A stretch of DNA of 64,000 nt from contig NZ_VEED01000022.1 in NCBI RefSeq assembly GCF_007678255.1, positions 1-64,000 of the forward strand, written 5' to 3'. The notes under the pieces are model-generated. The model did no database searches and had not been told where the DNA came from. It saw only the letters and a list, made by a program, of their open reading frames with translations. Position 1 is the first letter of the stretch, and every line of letters starts with the position of its first letter. Shown one piece after another: positions 17,041 through 24,696 of this stretch. This DNA is from Bacillus sp. X1(2014) (lineage in GTDB: Bacteria > Bacillota > Bacilli > Bacillales_B > DSM-18226). The position numbers were made by a program, and so were the translations under genes.

Positions 17041-17125
17041 GCTACATAAATACCGGGTGAAATAGTTGAACATCAAGCTGCCATTGGTAGCTTTATTTTT
17101 TTAATGAACTAAAGTGAGCGGAATC
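17041..17125 (+). repeat. dispersed ~80-bp repeat, copy with hairpin
   Basis: ACCGGGTGAAATAGTTGAAC is followed by the hairpin AAGCTGCCATTGGTAGCTT, a T-run, and GAACTAAAGTGAGCGGAAT. The hairpin plus T-run resembles a terminator for the VOC gene. Confidence 0.7.
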
Positions 17126-17180
17126 ATAAATAAATGGAACTATTAGTAAGTAATCACGTCTAATTTTATGGAGGTGCGTT

Positions 17181-17630
17181 ATGAAAATAAAAGGTATATT
17201 TGTTTTATCTACCATTCTTTTATCGATGCTTTTAATAAGCTGCCAGCAGAGTACAACAGATAATCCAAAAAAGCCTTATCGTTCCGAAGAAGCTATAAAA
17301 AATGGCGATATCGTTAACGTACACGGAGAAATAAGCAATTTGGAGAAGTTTAATCAATTTATTGAAAATGTGAATAATGGCGTTAAGGATAAAGTTCGTA
17401 TAACAAGTTATACCATAGAAGGGGACCCAATTTTCTATAACTTGGATTATAATGGTAAGGAAATAAAATACACTTACGATGCTTCACAAGATAGTTATGG
17501 AGCGACCGGAAAACAAAGTGCTACTTGTTCTGATATCGTAAGTTCAAATAATGAAAATGGAGTAGAGTACCATTTAAGTAATTGTTCCTCGGATGTCGGC
17601 AATACGTTTAATTTTCAAGTTCCTAAGTAA
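17181..17630 (+). CDS. DUF4362 lipoprotein
   Basis: 149 residues. A lipoprotein signal peptide ends with the lipobox LLISC (cysteine near residue 21), so the mature protein is anchored on the outer face of the membrane. The body (YRSEEAIKNGDIVNVHGEI, then EKFNQFIENVNNGVKDKVRI, DPIFYNLDYNGKEIKYTYD) is the DUF4362 family found in many Bacillus genomes. Two cysteines in the mature part (SATCSD and SNCSS) could form a disulfide. Ribosome site GGAGGTG precedes the ATG. The role is unknown. Confidence 0.85.
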   Translation: MKIKGIFVLSTILLSMLLISCQQSTTDNPKKPYRSEEAIKNGDIVNVHGEISNLEKFNQFIENVNNGVKDKVRITSYTIEGDPIFYNLDYNGKEIKYTYDASQDSYGATGKQSATCSDIVSSNNENGVEYHLSNCSSDVGNTFNFQVPK

Positions 17631-17735
17631 TTGATAGAATGTTGGTGTATTCTTTTATCCTCCTGACGTATTTAAACAAACCACACACCATATTCTTAGT
17701 TAGGAAGAACAATTTTGAAGGGAGTTATCCCCCAC

Positions 17736-17999
17736 ATGAATAGGATAAAATTTATGATGAAACAATTCCTAACAGAGCCTTTGTGGTTTAAACTACTAAT
17801 CTCTACCACTCTGCTTATTTCAGTGATTTTTAGTAGTTCATATTTTTCGAATCATGCCTATTTTCAAAGCGGTTCTAAATTAGCTGCGGCTATCTTTTTT
17901 ATTGCTTATGGTATTAAGTTTAGGAGGAGTCGTGTAACGGCTGTCATCTTATTTACTTCCGCTGTTGTATGTATCTTTCTATCCATCCGGGCAATATAA
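17736..17999 (+). CDS. small membrane protein
   Basis: 87 residues from ATG 17736 (ribosome site AAGGGAG about 12 nt upstream; TTG 17715 is an alternative giving 94 residues). Three hydrophobic segments follow a basic N-terminus: FKLLISTTLLISVIF, KLAAAIFFIAYGIKF and VTAVILFTSAVVCIFLS. It resembles unnamed Bacillus membrane proteins. It converges on the minus-strand gene at 18042, with the palindrome at 18005 between them. Confidence 0.6.
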   Translation: MNRIKFMMKQFLTEPLWFKLLISTTLLISVIFSSSYFSNHAYFQSGSKLAAAIFFIAYGIKFRRSRVTAVILFTSAVVCIFLSIRAI

Positions 18000-18004
18000 A
18001 CTTT

Positions 18005-18036
18005 AACCAAGGCGACGGTTCACCGTCCCCGTGGTT
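18005..18036. terminator. REP-like palindrome between convergent genes
   Basis: AACCA...TGGTT outer arms enclose GACGGT-TC-ACCGTC, a near-perfect stem of about 14 pairs. There is no T-run. A partial relative (GGGGACGGTTCTAGTGG) lies at about 40299. It could act as a bidirectional transcript stop or be a small palindromic repeat element. Confidence 0.5.
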
Positions 18037-18041
18037 CACTC

Positions 18042-18518
18042 TCAAACATGTTTTATCGCTTTTAAATGCTGAATATGTATGCCAATATGTCCAATCCCTA
18101 TTATAATAGAGGATGCGATTAGCCAAATAACTTTACCGTAAATACCTAATAGAAAAAAAGCAATGACAGGCAGACTAGCACCAGGGACGGGGATTCCATA
18201 AAAACTCCGATAAAAATTTTCCTCCGTATGCTCATGAGTAAAATATCTCATCCAACTAATCTCATAAAGAACCATCAGAAGGAATGAGGCTATTAGCCAC
18301 CAACTCCATGCTGAAAATGGGGAAATGTTATAATCGCTAAAAATTAGTATGCTGCAAGTACAGCACGCTTGCCCCACACGCTCAAACAGTACTAATAGTT
18401 TGTTTTCGTTTGTAGTGTTATAGTCAATTGGCTTATTCTTACTCCAGATGGCGTTTGGAATCCATAACATCAGCAAATAGATCAGACCTACATATGAAAA
18501 TCCTAAATGACCTAACAT
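18042..18518 (-). CDS. multi-pass membrane protein
   Basis: 158 residues from ATG 18518, which follows a G-rich ribosome site (about 18524-18530); the longer frame to 18542 starts before it. Four to five hydrophobic segments: SYVGLIYLLMLWIPNAIW, VGQACCTCSILIFS, AWSWWLIASFLLMVLYEISW, LPVIAFFLLGIYGKVIWLI and the C-terminal SIIIGIGHIGIHIQHLK. HTEENFYRSFYGIPVPGA lies between helices. It resembles Bacillus proteins of unknown function, and no catalytic motif was recognised. Confidence 0.7.
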   Translation of the reverse strand: MLGHLGFSYVGLIYLLMLWIPNAIWSKNKPIDYNTTNENKLLVLFERVGQACCTCSILIFSDYNISPFSAWSWWLIASFLLMVLYEISWMRYFTHEHTEENFYRSFYGIPVPGASLPVIAFFLLGIYGKVIWLIASSIIIGIGHIGIHIQHLKAIKHV

Positions 18519-18645
18519 ACTAACCCCCCTGATAAGATTCAATCACCTATTATTACTTACTTTACCATTTATCAGGAGGTTTAATATTACATAAAAAGGA
18601 AACTATAGTGAATTTTTCAACTTAATGAGGAAGGATGGAGTCAAA

Positions 18646-19092
18646 TTGTCTTCAATTCTAAGTTTTCATTATGCAAGAACAGCCTTTTTCACCCTTTTCA
18701 TTTGCTCACTTTTAACAGGGTGTAATAGCAAAGAAACAACACCTTTTGAACATAATTATCAGTTTCATGGTGAATCAACCCATTGGGCGGCAACTATACT
18801 ATTTTCAGGAAAAGGCAAAACATCCACCCATTATGATGAAAATCAAAAAAGCTTTTTGCTAGAATATAAAGGTGATTATGAGGATATCGCCCATTCAGTT
18901 GTCAGCTATAACTATAAATCTAGCGGAGAGTCTGAAGGAGGATCAGAAAGCCCTCCAGGCACCAAATATATACGGACCAGTTCAAAGGGAACTGGCGGCG
19001 ACATACAAGATAAGGATGAAATTATAAAGGTAACTGTTAAGTGGGATGGCAAAAAAGAGGTCATTCCTATGAAAATAACGAGCGGTAAATAA
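18646..19092 (+). CDS. lipoprotein of unknown function
   Basis: 148 residues from TTG 18646, placed 5 nt after the ribosome site GGAG (18637-18640); ATG 18625 lies before that site. The signal peptide ends in the lipobox SLLTGC, so it is membrane-anchored outside the cell. The mature part has HWAATILFSGKGKTSTHYDE and VSYNYKSSGESEGG, and ends with a beta-rich VTVKWDGKKEVIPMKIT. It resembles Bacillus lipoproteins with an immunoglobulin-like fold. No partner gene is adjacent. Confidence 0.7.
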   Translation: MSSILSFHYARTAFFTLFICSLLTGCNSKETTPFEHNYQFHGESTHWAATILFSGKGKTSTHYDENQKSFLLEYKGDYEDIAHSVVSYNYKSSGESEGGSESPPGTKYIRTSSKGTGGDIQDKDEIIKVTVKWDGKKEVIPMKITSGK

Positions 19093-19168
19093 TTGATATA
19101 TCCTGCTCGTTAATGTAAAAATAACTATCAGCAAGTGGTATTGGCATGATGACACGCTCAAATTAGTT

Positions 19169-19197
19169 CCCCCCTCTAAGTCAGAGAGGGGATCTTT
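19169..19197 (+). terminator. terminator-like hairpin
   Basis: CCCCTCT pairs with AGAGGGG around AAGTC, followed by a modest T-rich tail (ATCTTT). It probably ends the lipoprotein transcript. Confidence 0.5.
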
Positions 19198-19261
19198 GCT
19201 GTTTCAAAGGTAAAAATAGATTCTTTCCACTGAGTTTGGTTAGGATCAATTCTTCAAAAAA

Positions 19262-19540
19262 GGTAACTAAAAAGGGGTTTGGCGAAATAGTAGTCAAAGT
19301 TGGCGAAATCCTGCCCCGGTTTGGCGAAATAACTCCAGAAGTCGGCGAAATAACGCCATTGTTTAGCGAAATCCCAGTCTAAATTGGCGAAATCCGCACC
19401 TCAGCGGTGTGCCGCCAGTTCCGTTCCAATGTTCTTAAAATAAGGTAACTAAAAAGGGGTTTGGCGAAATAGTAATCAAAGTTGGCGAAATCCCGCTATA
19501 GTTTAGCGAAATCCCAGTCCAAATTGGCGAAATCCACACC
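19262..19540 (+). repeat. two-block array of GGCGAAAT with exact 21-bp period
   Basis: In block 1, (G/A)GCGAAAT starts at 19281, 19302, 19323, 19344, 19365 and 19386, all exactly 21 bp apart. In block 2 it starts at 19463, 19484, 19505 and 19526, again 21 bp apart. Both blocks begin with GGTAACTAAAAAGGGGTTT and end with similar sequence (GCACCTC.GCG.TGTGCC.CCAG), so block 2 is a duplicate lacking two units. 21 bp is both two helical turns and seven codons; the frame starting TTT GGC GAA ATA reads F/V-G-E-I repeats but has no start codon. Confidence 0.85.
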
Positions 19541-19726
19541 TCTGCGTTGTGCCACCAGATTCGTCCCCCTGGCACCCTCGAAAAACCTAGTTCCTTCTAT
19601 TATATAGTTATTAAAATTGGTAACGTTTTCAATAAACAACCCAAATTCCACAAATTGTCCTATTTAACAAAATTTTAAAACAGGTTATGATATTAAATCT
19701 AAGAGACTATTAAAAGGGGAAAAGAG

Positions 19727-22624
19727 ATGAGAAAGTTATTGCAGCGTGTGGCGCTAAGTGCGGCACTTCCTCTGCTGGTGTTGCTGGCTTGGGGTCATAC
19801 GCCGGTCTATGCGGAAGGCACGGTTATTACAAATTATATTACGGAAGATACAGTGTTCAAAAAGGAGGGATCCCCGTATTATATTAATGCATGGGTGCAG
19901 ATTGGCAAAAATGCGACCCTAACAATTGAGCCGGGGGTTGAGTTAATCAGTAAGCCTGGGACTGGAAATGGGTTCACGGTGTATGGGAAGTTGAAGGCTC
20001 TTGGAACAGCGGCAGAGCCGATTAAAATGCAAGGCATGTATATCAGTGCCTGGACGACTTGGACCAAAGAGGCGGCTATCCAGTTGGACCATACCGTGGT
20101 CAGCAATACCAGCATGGACATTCAAGACTTACAGGTGACAGTGACAAATAGTGAATTTTCAAAGGCAAATCTCTCACTAAGTGGCACTTTTGCAACAATT
20201 GAAAATAGCTTCTTTCACGACCAAGCGAAAATCGGTTTTACCTCTACAGGACCTAAACCAGGGAACTTGAGCGTAAAAGGAAATACGTTTATCAATGACG
20301 GCTCTGGCTATACGGATGTTAAGCTTAGCCGCAGGGATACAAGTACGGCACCAATTACGATTACCGAAAACAATTTTTTCGGTACGATTCGGCTTGCGGT
20401 AAAACTCGATGGGCCATCACCAGGATGGGCAGCAGATGGTACCAATAACTATTGGGGTACCACCGACCCTACGTTAGTGAACCGTTCCGTTTATGATGGC
20501 AGTGATTCTGGCTATGGGGATCGACTCAATTATGAGCCATACGCTTATAAGCCATTTACCAATGGCTATCCAATGGGTGCGTTATTAGCCCCACAGGTTG
20601 ATCCGATTTCTGACAGCTCAGCAATGGTCAAAGGAACAACAGATGCTGAAGCAACAGTCAACGTATTGAAAAATGGTACCGTCATTGCGAGCGGGAACAC
20701 CAAAGCAGACGGAACGTTCGAAATTCCAATCCCTGTCCAAACTGGGGGAACGAATCTTACAATCAGCGTAACAGACAGCTATAAGCGTACAAGTGAAACA
20801 ACCATATCCGTTCTTGATGAACAGGCACCAGAAATGCCGCAAATTAATCCAGTGACAGACCAAAGCGAAGTGGTAAGCGGTACATCCGAAGCGAATGCCC
20901 TCATTACCCTAAAAATAAACGACACCACAGAAATAACAGGAACAGCTGATGGCAACGGATACTTCAGCATTCCAATTAGTAAACAAACGGTGGGAACAGT
21001 AATCGAACTTACAGCGACGGATGCAGCCAAAAATGTAAGTCAACCGGCAAAAGCAACCGTCCTAGAAGGAACGCCACCAGCTAAACCTGAAATCAATGAA
21101 GAGCTGACTGATCAAACCATAATGATTTCTGGAAAAGCTGAGCCAGGAACAACAGTGGAAATGCGAGCTGAAGGCAAGACCATCAGCACAGCGACAGCTG
21201 GCACGGATGGTTTGTTCACTCTTAATTGGTCTATCCCAATCAAAGCGGGTACACAAGTGGTTGTTACAGCAATCGATCCTGCAAACAGTCGCAGTGAAGA
21301 GTTAACACTCACAGTAAAAGATAAAACAGCACCAGTGCTTACATTAGACTTCGTTTTTCCACCAACAACGACGAACCCAACAGTAAGCGGGACGTCTGAA
21401 CCTGGTGAAACAATACAGGTATTGAAAAACGGTGAAATCATCGCAAATGGTGTGGCAGCAGATAACGGAACATTCAACATCACGATTCCTGCACAAACAA
21501 AGGGCACCATCCTTGAAGTCCAAGCAATCGACACCGCAGGCAATACGAGCAGCAAAACTGTCGAAGTGTTAGAAATCGATATCAATCCGCCATCAGCACC
21601 AACAGTGGACGACATCAATATCATTTCGACCGCTGTAACAGGCATCACGGAGCCAAACGTTACCGTAAATGTAATCATATTAGATCAAACCTATACCGGA
21701 GAATCAGACGATAAAGGTCACTTTTCTATCACTATTCCCAAGCAGCCGGTAAACAATTCAGTGTTTATCCAGGCGATAGACCAAGGTGGGAACATGAGTG
21801 AAATGGTGGTTAAGGTGGTAAAATCGCCAATCGGGTGGTATGTCGATGCCAATGGCAGCAAATACTACTTTAATACAACAACAGGAACAATGACTGTAGG
21901 CTGGCTGTCACTAGGCGGTAAACGCTACTACTTTGAAACAGATGGTAAATTGAGAACAAATAGCTTCCGAACGATCAGCTCAAAGGTGTATTACTTTAAT
22001 AAAAATGGCGAAATGCAAACGTACTGGTTAACGCTCAATTCGAAAAAGTACTACTTTGGATCGGATGGAGTGCGCCGTACGGGCATTGTGCAAATAGGCA
22101 CGAAAAAGTATTACTTTGCTAGCGATGGCACCATGAAAACTGGCTGGATTACACTTAGCAGCAAGAAGTACTACTTTAACAGCGACGGTACCATGAAAAC
22201 CGGTGGGGCTACACTTAGCGGCAAGAAATACTATTTCAACAGTGACGGCACAATGAAAACAAGCTGGTTGAAACTAGGCAGCAAGAAGTACTACTTCAAC
22301 AGCGACGGCACAATGAAAACGAGCTGGCTAAAACTCGGCACCAAGAAGTACTACTTCAACAGCGATGGAACAATAAAGACGGGCTGGCTAAAACTCGGCA
22401 CCAAGAAGTATTATTTCAACAGCGATGGAACAATGAAGACGGGCTGGCTAAAACTCGGCACCAAGAAGTATTATTTCAACAGCGATGGCACGATGAAAAC
22501 CGGCTGGCTGAAACTCGGCACCAAAAAGTACTACTTCAACACCAGTGGAGTCATGCAAACGGGCTGGGAAACGATTAGCGGCAAAAGATATTACTTTAAC
22601 TCCAGTGGCGTTAGGGTGAAATAA
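19727..22624 (+). CDS. secreted cell-wall-binding protein with Ig-like and choline-binding-type repeats
   Basis: A 965-residue exported surface protein. A signal peptide (about 1-29, ending PVYA) is followed by a right-handed beta-helix-like region (about 30-280, with TLTIEPGVELISKPG and AAEPIKMQG). Five bacterial Ig-like modules come next (about 285-700), each with a VSGTSE- or VKGTTD-type strand, a NGTVIASG-like loop and TDxxGNxS. Thirteen 20-residue cell-wall-binding units follow (about 704-965), consensus KKYYFNSDGTMKTGWLKLGT. Such units bind wall polymers and hold the protein on the cell surface non-covalently; there is no LPXTG. No catalytic domain was recognised; the role is probably adhesive or structural. 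A terminator follows. Confidence 0.88.
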   Translation: MRKLLQRVALSAALPLLVLLAWGHTPVYAEGTVITNYITEDTVFKKEGSPYYINAWVQIGKNATLTIEPGVELISKPGTGNGFTVYGKLKALGTAAEPIKMQGMYISAWTTWTKEAAIQLDHTVVSNTSMDIQDLQVTVTNSEFSKANLSLSGTFATIENSFFHDQAKIGFTSTGPKPGNLSVKGNTFINDGSGYTDVKLSRRDTSTAPITITENNFFGTIRLAVKLDGPSPGWAADGTNNYWGTTDPTLVNRSVYDGSDSGYGDRLNYEPYAYKPFTNGYPMGALLAPQVDPISDSSAMVKGTTDAEATVNVLKNGTVIASGNTKADGTFEIPIPVQTGGTNLTISVTDSYKRTSETTISVLDEQAPEMPQINPVTDQSEVVSGTSEANALITLKINDTTEITGTADGNGYFSIPISKQTVGTVIELTATDAAKNVSQPAKATVLEGTPPAKPEINEELTDQTIMISGKAEPGTTVEMRAEGKTISTATAGTDGLFTLNWSIPIKAGTQVVVTAIDPANSRSEELTLTVKDKTAPVLTLDFVFPPTTTNPTVSGTSEPGETIQVLKNGEIIANGVAADNGTFNITIPAQTKGTILEVQAIDTAGNTSSKTVEVLEIDINPPSAPTVDDINIISTAVTGITEPNVTVNVIILDQTYTGESDDKGHFSITIPKQPVNNSVFIQAIDQGGNMSEMVVKVVKSPIGWYVDANGSKYYFNTTTGTMTVGWLSLGGKRYYFETDGKLRTNSFRTISSKVYYFNKNGEMQTYWLTLNSKKYYFGSDGVRRTGIVQIGTKKYYFASDGTMKTGWITLSSKKYYFNSDGTMKTGGATLSGKKYYFNSDGTMKTSWLKLGSKKYYFNSDGTMKTSWLKLGTKKYYFNSDGTIKTGWLKLGTKKYYFNSDGTMKTGWLKLGTKKYYFNSDGTMKTGWLKLGTKKYYFNTSGVMQTGWETISGKRYYFNSSGVRVK
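21838..22621 (+). repeat. 60-bp tandem repeats encoding wall-binding units
   Basis: Thirteen units of 60 bp (the last partial). Units from about 22200 to 22520 are nearly identical at DNA level, including silent positions, while the first four and the last two are diverged. This suggests recent unit duplication or gene conversion in the middle of the array. Confidence 0.85.
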
Positions 22625-22631
22625 ACAAGAG

Positions 22632-22659
22632 GGCTGACTCAACTAGGGGTCAGCCTTTT
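22632..22659 (+). terminator. terminator of the surface protein gene
   Basis: GGCTGAC pairs with GTCAGCC and is followed by TTTTC, 8 nt after the stop codon. Confidence 0.85.
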
Positions 22660-22803
22660 CGTATGCCTTCAGCCAAATTTCGGTTATTTTTCAAGCATTA
22701 GGGGAAAATACTTTCAATTAAAAATATCTTTTGTCGAGGATGGATAGAGGCGAGTGACCGGCCATTTACCTATTGGTCATCTCACCATTGTGGGGGGAGT
22801 TCT

Positions 22804-23310
22804 ATGAATGCATTATTAACCGTAATCCTAATAGGGATGGCGTTTTGGAAGGGTGATTGGCGGCATTGGCAAAAATACATCCTCACCATGTTTTACGTAA
22901 GCACCTGTAACTTGCTTTACAATCTCCTCTGCAAAGATCATATGCTTTGGAAACATAACCCGGAAGTATTTCCAAAATCACATACGATGGTGGATGTAGT
23001 TTTTACCTTTATCAACCTCCCGGCAATCGTCTTGCTCTATCTAAGTCATTACCCCTATTCAAAAACAAAGAGTGGGCAAGCTCTCTATATTATGAAGTGG
23101 ATCGTTGGTTCGCTGATTGTCGAATATCCTTTTTATAAAATGCATCTGCTGATTCTAAATAATGGCTACGCGTATTGGATGGAGCCATTCTTTTATACCT
23201 TGATGTATGTGATGATACGCCTCCATTATTCAAGGCCGTTACTTACCTACCCTATCTCAGTTGTTATTATTGTGTTTATGCTTCGCTACTTCAACGTGTC
23301 ACTAAAATAG
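22804..23310 (+). CDS. CBO0543 family membrane protein, copy 1
   Basis: 168 residues, about five membrane helices. It has the family pattern of a short N-terminal helix, a loop with NLLYNLLCKDHMLWKHNPE, a central VDVVFTFINLPAIVLLYLSH, then EYPFYKMHLLILNNGY and a closing HYSRPLLTYPISVVIIVFML. Function unknown. Ribosome site GGGGGGAG. It is first of three related genes and more distant from the other two. Confidence 0.75.
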   Translation: MNALLTVILIGMAFWKGDWRHWQKYILTMFYVSTCNLLYNLLCKDHMLWKHNPEVFPKSHTMVDVVFTFINLPAIVLLYLSHYPYSKTKSGQALYIMKWIVGSLIVEYPFYKMHLLILNNGYAYWMEPFFYTLMYVMIRLHYSRPLLTYPISVVIIVFMLRYFNVSLK

Positions 23311-23367
23311 TTGAGAGGTTCTACAACCTCTACTCATAAGCAGCAGCCAGTATAAGAGAGGTTCTCA

Positions 23368-23865
23368 TTGATGTCAGTAGATTACATATTTATTTTGGCT
23401 ATGTGGGTCAGTGGTGTAATGGCCTATATGTTCTTAACGCCGAAGAATCAGTACAGAAAATTACTATTTTCTCTCCTTACTTGTCAATCGCTTTTATGGC
23501 TAAATTCACTCATCCATGTCGAATTTAACCTGCTAGCCTTTCCGGTACGTGAATTTCCAAAAGCAACAGATCTGCTGATCACGACGGAGTATTTCTTTTA
23601 CCCACTCCTTTGTGGGTTTTATATCGGATATGAGCCCAAACGTTCATATAAAATTCGACTGATCTATCTGTCCGTTTGGATTTCCTTCCTGACGGTTTAT
23701 GATGTCATCCTTGTGAAGTATACAAATCTGATCGAATACGTCCACTATGCCTGGTATTTTACGTGGATCGATTTATTTTGTATCTTTGCAGTCACAAACT
23801 GGATTCATCAGTGGTTTTTTAAAAACAAGGAGAATTTTCGAGTGGAACAGGAGGCAGCTGAATGA
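23368..23865 (+). CDS. CBO0543 family membrane protein, copy 2
   Basis: 165 residues with about five membrane helices: YIFILAMWVSGVMAYMFL, FSLLTCQSLLWLNSLI, then EYFFYPLLCGFYIGYEP and DVILVKYTNLIEYVHYAWYF, and a C-terminal amphipathic tail. It aligns along its length with the next gene (EFFVYP / EYFFYP and KYTDLVEY / KYTNLIEY). Its stop overlaps the next start in an ATGA arrangement, so the two are translationally coupled. Function unknown. Confidence 0.78.
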   Translation: MMSVDYIFILAMWVSGVMAYMFLTPKNQYRKLLFSLLTCQSLLWLNSLIHVEFNLLAFPVREFPKATDLLITTEYFFYPLLCGFYIGYEPKRSYKIRLIYLSVWISFLTVYDVILVKYTNLIEYVHYAWYFTWIDLFCIFAVTNWIHQWFFKNKENFRVEQEAAE

Positions 23866-24338
23866 AACTGGAGTGGTGGATTTTACTTGGCGTTTGGCTA
23901 CTTACCATAGGACTGCTATTTCTCATTCCGAAAAATAAAATTCGTTTAGCGGTTACAGCCTTTTTATTTGCGCAGGCGCTCACATGGATCTTAGGCCTAT
24001 TAGTGGTTCAGTATGGGCTTATTTCCTATCCTGTTAGGCTCTTTGCAGACGCCAACCGTGCAAGCTTCACGTATGAATTTTTTGTATACCCAGCTGTTGC
24101 TGCCATCTTTAATGTGTTTTATCCACACTCCTACAAAAAGGTCCTAAAGTTTCTTTACTATAGTGCCTATTGCACGGCACTGACCGTACCAGAGGTAGTG
24201 ATTGAAAAATATACTGATTTAGTAGAGTATCACGGCTGGACATGGTATTGGACTTGGAGTTCGCTGTTTTTAACCTTTATGATAACACGTGGGTTTTGTC
24301 TGTGGTTTTTTAGGGGGATTTTAAAGGGAATGGATTAG
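23862..24338 (+). CDS. CBO0543 family membrane protein, copy 3
   Basis: 158 residues, overlapping the preceding gene by 4 nt. The same layout: WWILLGVWLLTIGLLFLIPK, ALTWILGLLVVQYGLISYPV, EFFVYPAVAAIFNVFYP, then VVIEKYTDLVEYHGWTWYWT. It is a paralogue of copy 2 from tandem duplication. Conserved aromatic and acidic residues in the KYT-x-L-x-EY loop stand out. Function unknown. Confidence 0.78.
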   Translation: MKLEWWILLGVWLLTIGLLFLIPKNKIRLAVTAFLFAQALTWILGLLVVQYGLISYPVRLFADANRASFTYEFFVYPAVAAIFNVFYPHSYKKVLKFLYYSAYCTALTVPEVVIEKYTDLVEYHGWTWYWTWSSLFLTFMITRGFCLWFFRGILKGMD

Positions 24339-24410
24339 GTATGCCGCAATTTAGGGGAGCTTTACAAAAAATTAACATTAGCACTCAAACAGGTTCGGGA
24401 GATACAAACC

Positions 24411-24450
24411 AGAGGCTAACTTGAGAAATCTGAGGTTAGCCTCTATCTAT
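24411..24450 (+). terminator. hairpin terminator after the CBO0543 genes
   Basis: AGAGGCTAAC pairs perfectly with GTTAGCCTCT across a 14-nt loop, then ATCTATAAT. The T-run is weak, but it sits between two operons. Confidence 0.6.
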
Positions 24451-24620
24451 AATACTAGGTATTTTTGACCATAGTTTTACCTCCATATGAAAGTTATTAG
24501 AATATTTTGTGTTGTAATTCCTACCAATTATCTATTACCTCTTCAAATTAATGTAAAAAAGGTGTTTAATAGATAAAGTAATAATTAGTTAGACAACAAA
24601 ACAAAATAACTGACAAATTA

Positions 24621-24681
24621 TGATATGATAGTCAATGTTTTGTAATAAATGTGATATAATAGAAAATGTTTTGTAACAAAC
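24621..24681 (+). promoter_or_regulatory. duplicated promoter/operator of the polysaccharide operon
   Basis: Two 30-nt direct copies (24621-24650 and 24652-24681, offset 31 nt, 25 of 30 identical). Each starts with an extended -10 (TGATATGAT, TGATATAAT) and continues with AATGTTTTGTAA(T/C)AAA. The second -10 lies 36 nt before the first gene. The TTTTGTAA half may be an operator. -35 boxes are poor, suggesting an activator or extended -10 use. Confidence 0.5.
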
Positions 24682-24696
24682 TTTTAGGAGGACGAA

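Larger units (their letters stand above)
19093..19726. other. intergenic region with hairpin and 21-bp periodic array
   Basis: No gene with a start codon is seen. It holds a hairpin at 19169-19197 and the two-block GGCGAAAT array at 19262-19540, described separately. The promoter of the surface protein should lie at about 19640-19715. Confidence 0.6.
24339..24696. other. intergenic region before the polysaccharide operon
   Basis: Holds a terminator hairpin (24411-24450) and the duplicated promoter element (24621-24681). No gene is seen. Confidence 0.6.

Noticed and set aside
19262..19540. Short-spacer CRISPR array
   Set aside because: The repeated unit is only 8-10 bp with 11-13 bp between, far below CRISPR repeat and spacer sizes, and no cas genes are present.
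21112..21678. 188-codon minus-strand frame inside the surface protein
   Set aside because: Arises from the repetitive Ig-like coding sequence on the other strand.
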